A program made the position numbers and the translations under genes. From an uncultured Algibacter sp. (GTDB lineage: Bacteria > Bacteroidota > Bacteroidia > Flavobacteriales > Flavobacteriaceae), in assembly GCA_937958265.1 (NCBI GenBank), contig CALGNX010000003.1, positions 62,001-126,000 of the forward strand: 64,000 bases of DNA, written 5' to 3'. The notes under the pieces were generated by a model that searched no databases, was not told where the DNA came from, and saw nothing but the letters and a program-made list of their open reading frames with translations. The stretch's first letter is position 1. Each line of letters opens with the position of its first letter. Positions 63,696-64,000 of this stretch are shown in pieces.

Positions 63696-64000
63696 ATGAA
63701 AACATTACGATTAATATTAGGTGACCAATTAAACATTAAGCACTCATGGTTTAAAAAAACTGATAAAAACACGCTCTATTGTCTTTTTGAAATGCGCCAA
63801 GAAACCGATTATGTAAAACATCACATCCAAAAGGTTATTGGTTTTTTTGCTGCTATGCGTCAGTTTTCAGAAGGTTTAAAAAAACAAAACCACCATGTCG
63901 CCTATTTTAATATTAATGATAAACAGAATACACAAAACCTTTCGGAAAATCTGCTATATTTAATTAAATCGCATAGTATTACACACTTCGAATATATTTA
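63696..64000 (+). CDS. FeS-BCP type cryptochrome/photolyase, N-terminal part (runs off the right edge)
   Basis: Only about 101 residues are visible, beginning MKTLRLILGDQLNIKHSWFK and continuing with TLYCLFEMRQETDYVKHH and FFAAMRQFSEGLKKQNHHVA. This is the antenna-type N-terminal domain of deoxyribodipyrimidine photolyase-related proteins (prokaryotic 6-4 photolyases with a 4Fe-4S cluster). The cluster-binding cysteines would be beyond the window, so that feature is assumed from the family. It starts 45 bases after the cry-DASH stop. Confidence 0.88.
   Translation, partial: MKTLRLILGDQLNIKHSWFKKTDKNTLYCLFEMRQETDYVKHHIQKVIGFFAAMRQFSEGLKKQNHHVAYFNINDKQNTQNLSENLLYLIKSHSITHFEYI

Overview
The window is AT-rich chromosomal DNA from a member of the Flavobacteriaceae (Bacteroidota), probably marine or psychrotolerant. 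The evidence is the gene content: a menaquinone pathway, a T9SS-sorted surface protein, DUF2853, DUF2911 and DUF6952 proteins, a DsbD with an extra alpha domain, and an FeS-BCP/cry-DASH photolyase pair. It also has Bacteroidota-type promoters (TAnnTTTG, sometimes with TTG about 19 bp upstream), almost no Shine-Dalgarno sequences, and several TTG or GTG starts. I cannot name the genus.

Layout. 1-4.2 kb: minus-strand menaquinone genes menB-menA, a UPF0173 hydrolase, menC and a truncated CPBP protease. 4.4-8.2 kb: two tiny membrane proteins, ung, holA, an HsdR-N-like nuclease-fold protein and a glycosyltransferase. 8.2-16.5 kb: an OmpA-type lipoprotein, a hypothetical protein, pheT, an ABC-F protein with one degenerate ATP site, and a lipoprotein with a cysteine-less thioredoxin fold. 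16.6-21.3 kb: an SDR, the 4.5S SRP RNA, glutaminyl cyclase, dsbD and a separate DsbD-alpha paralogue. 21.5-26.0 kb: an accessory island with a two-gene McrBC-type restriction system (McrB carries an EVE-like reader domain), lying between two gene relics and beside a 36-bp palindrome. 26-36 kb: mnmE, a CvfB-like S1 protein, DUF2853, the second menaquinone cluster (thioesterase-menF-menD), a divergent alpha/beta hydrolase, a nitronate monooxygenase and an RlmI-like methyltransferase. 36-45.5 kb: dnaK, panB, an RluA-type synthase, an aldehyde dehydrogenase, a CPBP protein, a YdjM-like protein and nhaC. 45.6-50.8 kb: a peroxiredoxin-thioredoxin-DUF6952 operon, then a 2.8-kb segment with an NHL/LRR/T9SS surface protein between two near-identical terminators, then a second peroxiredoxin-like gene. 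51-56.4 kb: PIG-L deacetylase, a 36-aa membrane protein, a sodium:solute symporter and a Gfo/Idh/MocA oxidoreductase, all tightly packed. 56.4-57.7 kb: a DUF2911 gene between two inverted copies of a palindromic repeat. 58-64 kb: a plus-strand light/DNA-repair cluster of TetR-like regulator, ABC1 kinase-like protein, flavin reductase, SDR-DUF2867, DUF2256, cry-DASH and the start of an FeS-BCP photolyase.

Functional links. The two men clusters together encode isochorismate synthase, SEPHCHC synthase, o-succinylbenzoate synthase, DHNA-CoA synthase, a probable DHNA-CoA thioesterase and the prenyltransferase. MenE and an obvious MenH are not seen. The least ordinary parts are the non-coding repeats: a dispersed hairpin repeat of about 165 bp (three clear copies, one fragment), a palindromic repeat pair around DUF2911, the duplicated terminator around the LRR gene, and an (ATA)11 microsatellite ending at that gene's start codon. 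The modular McrBC island is the main defence candidate. I found no CRISPR array, prophage, intact insertion sequence, tRNA or rRNA. Start choices that differ from the longest open frame are explained per gene.
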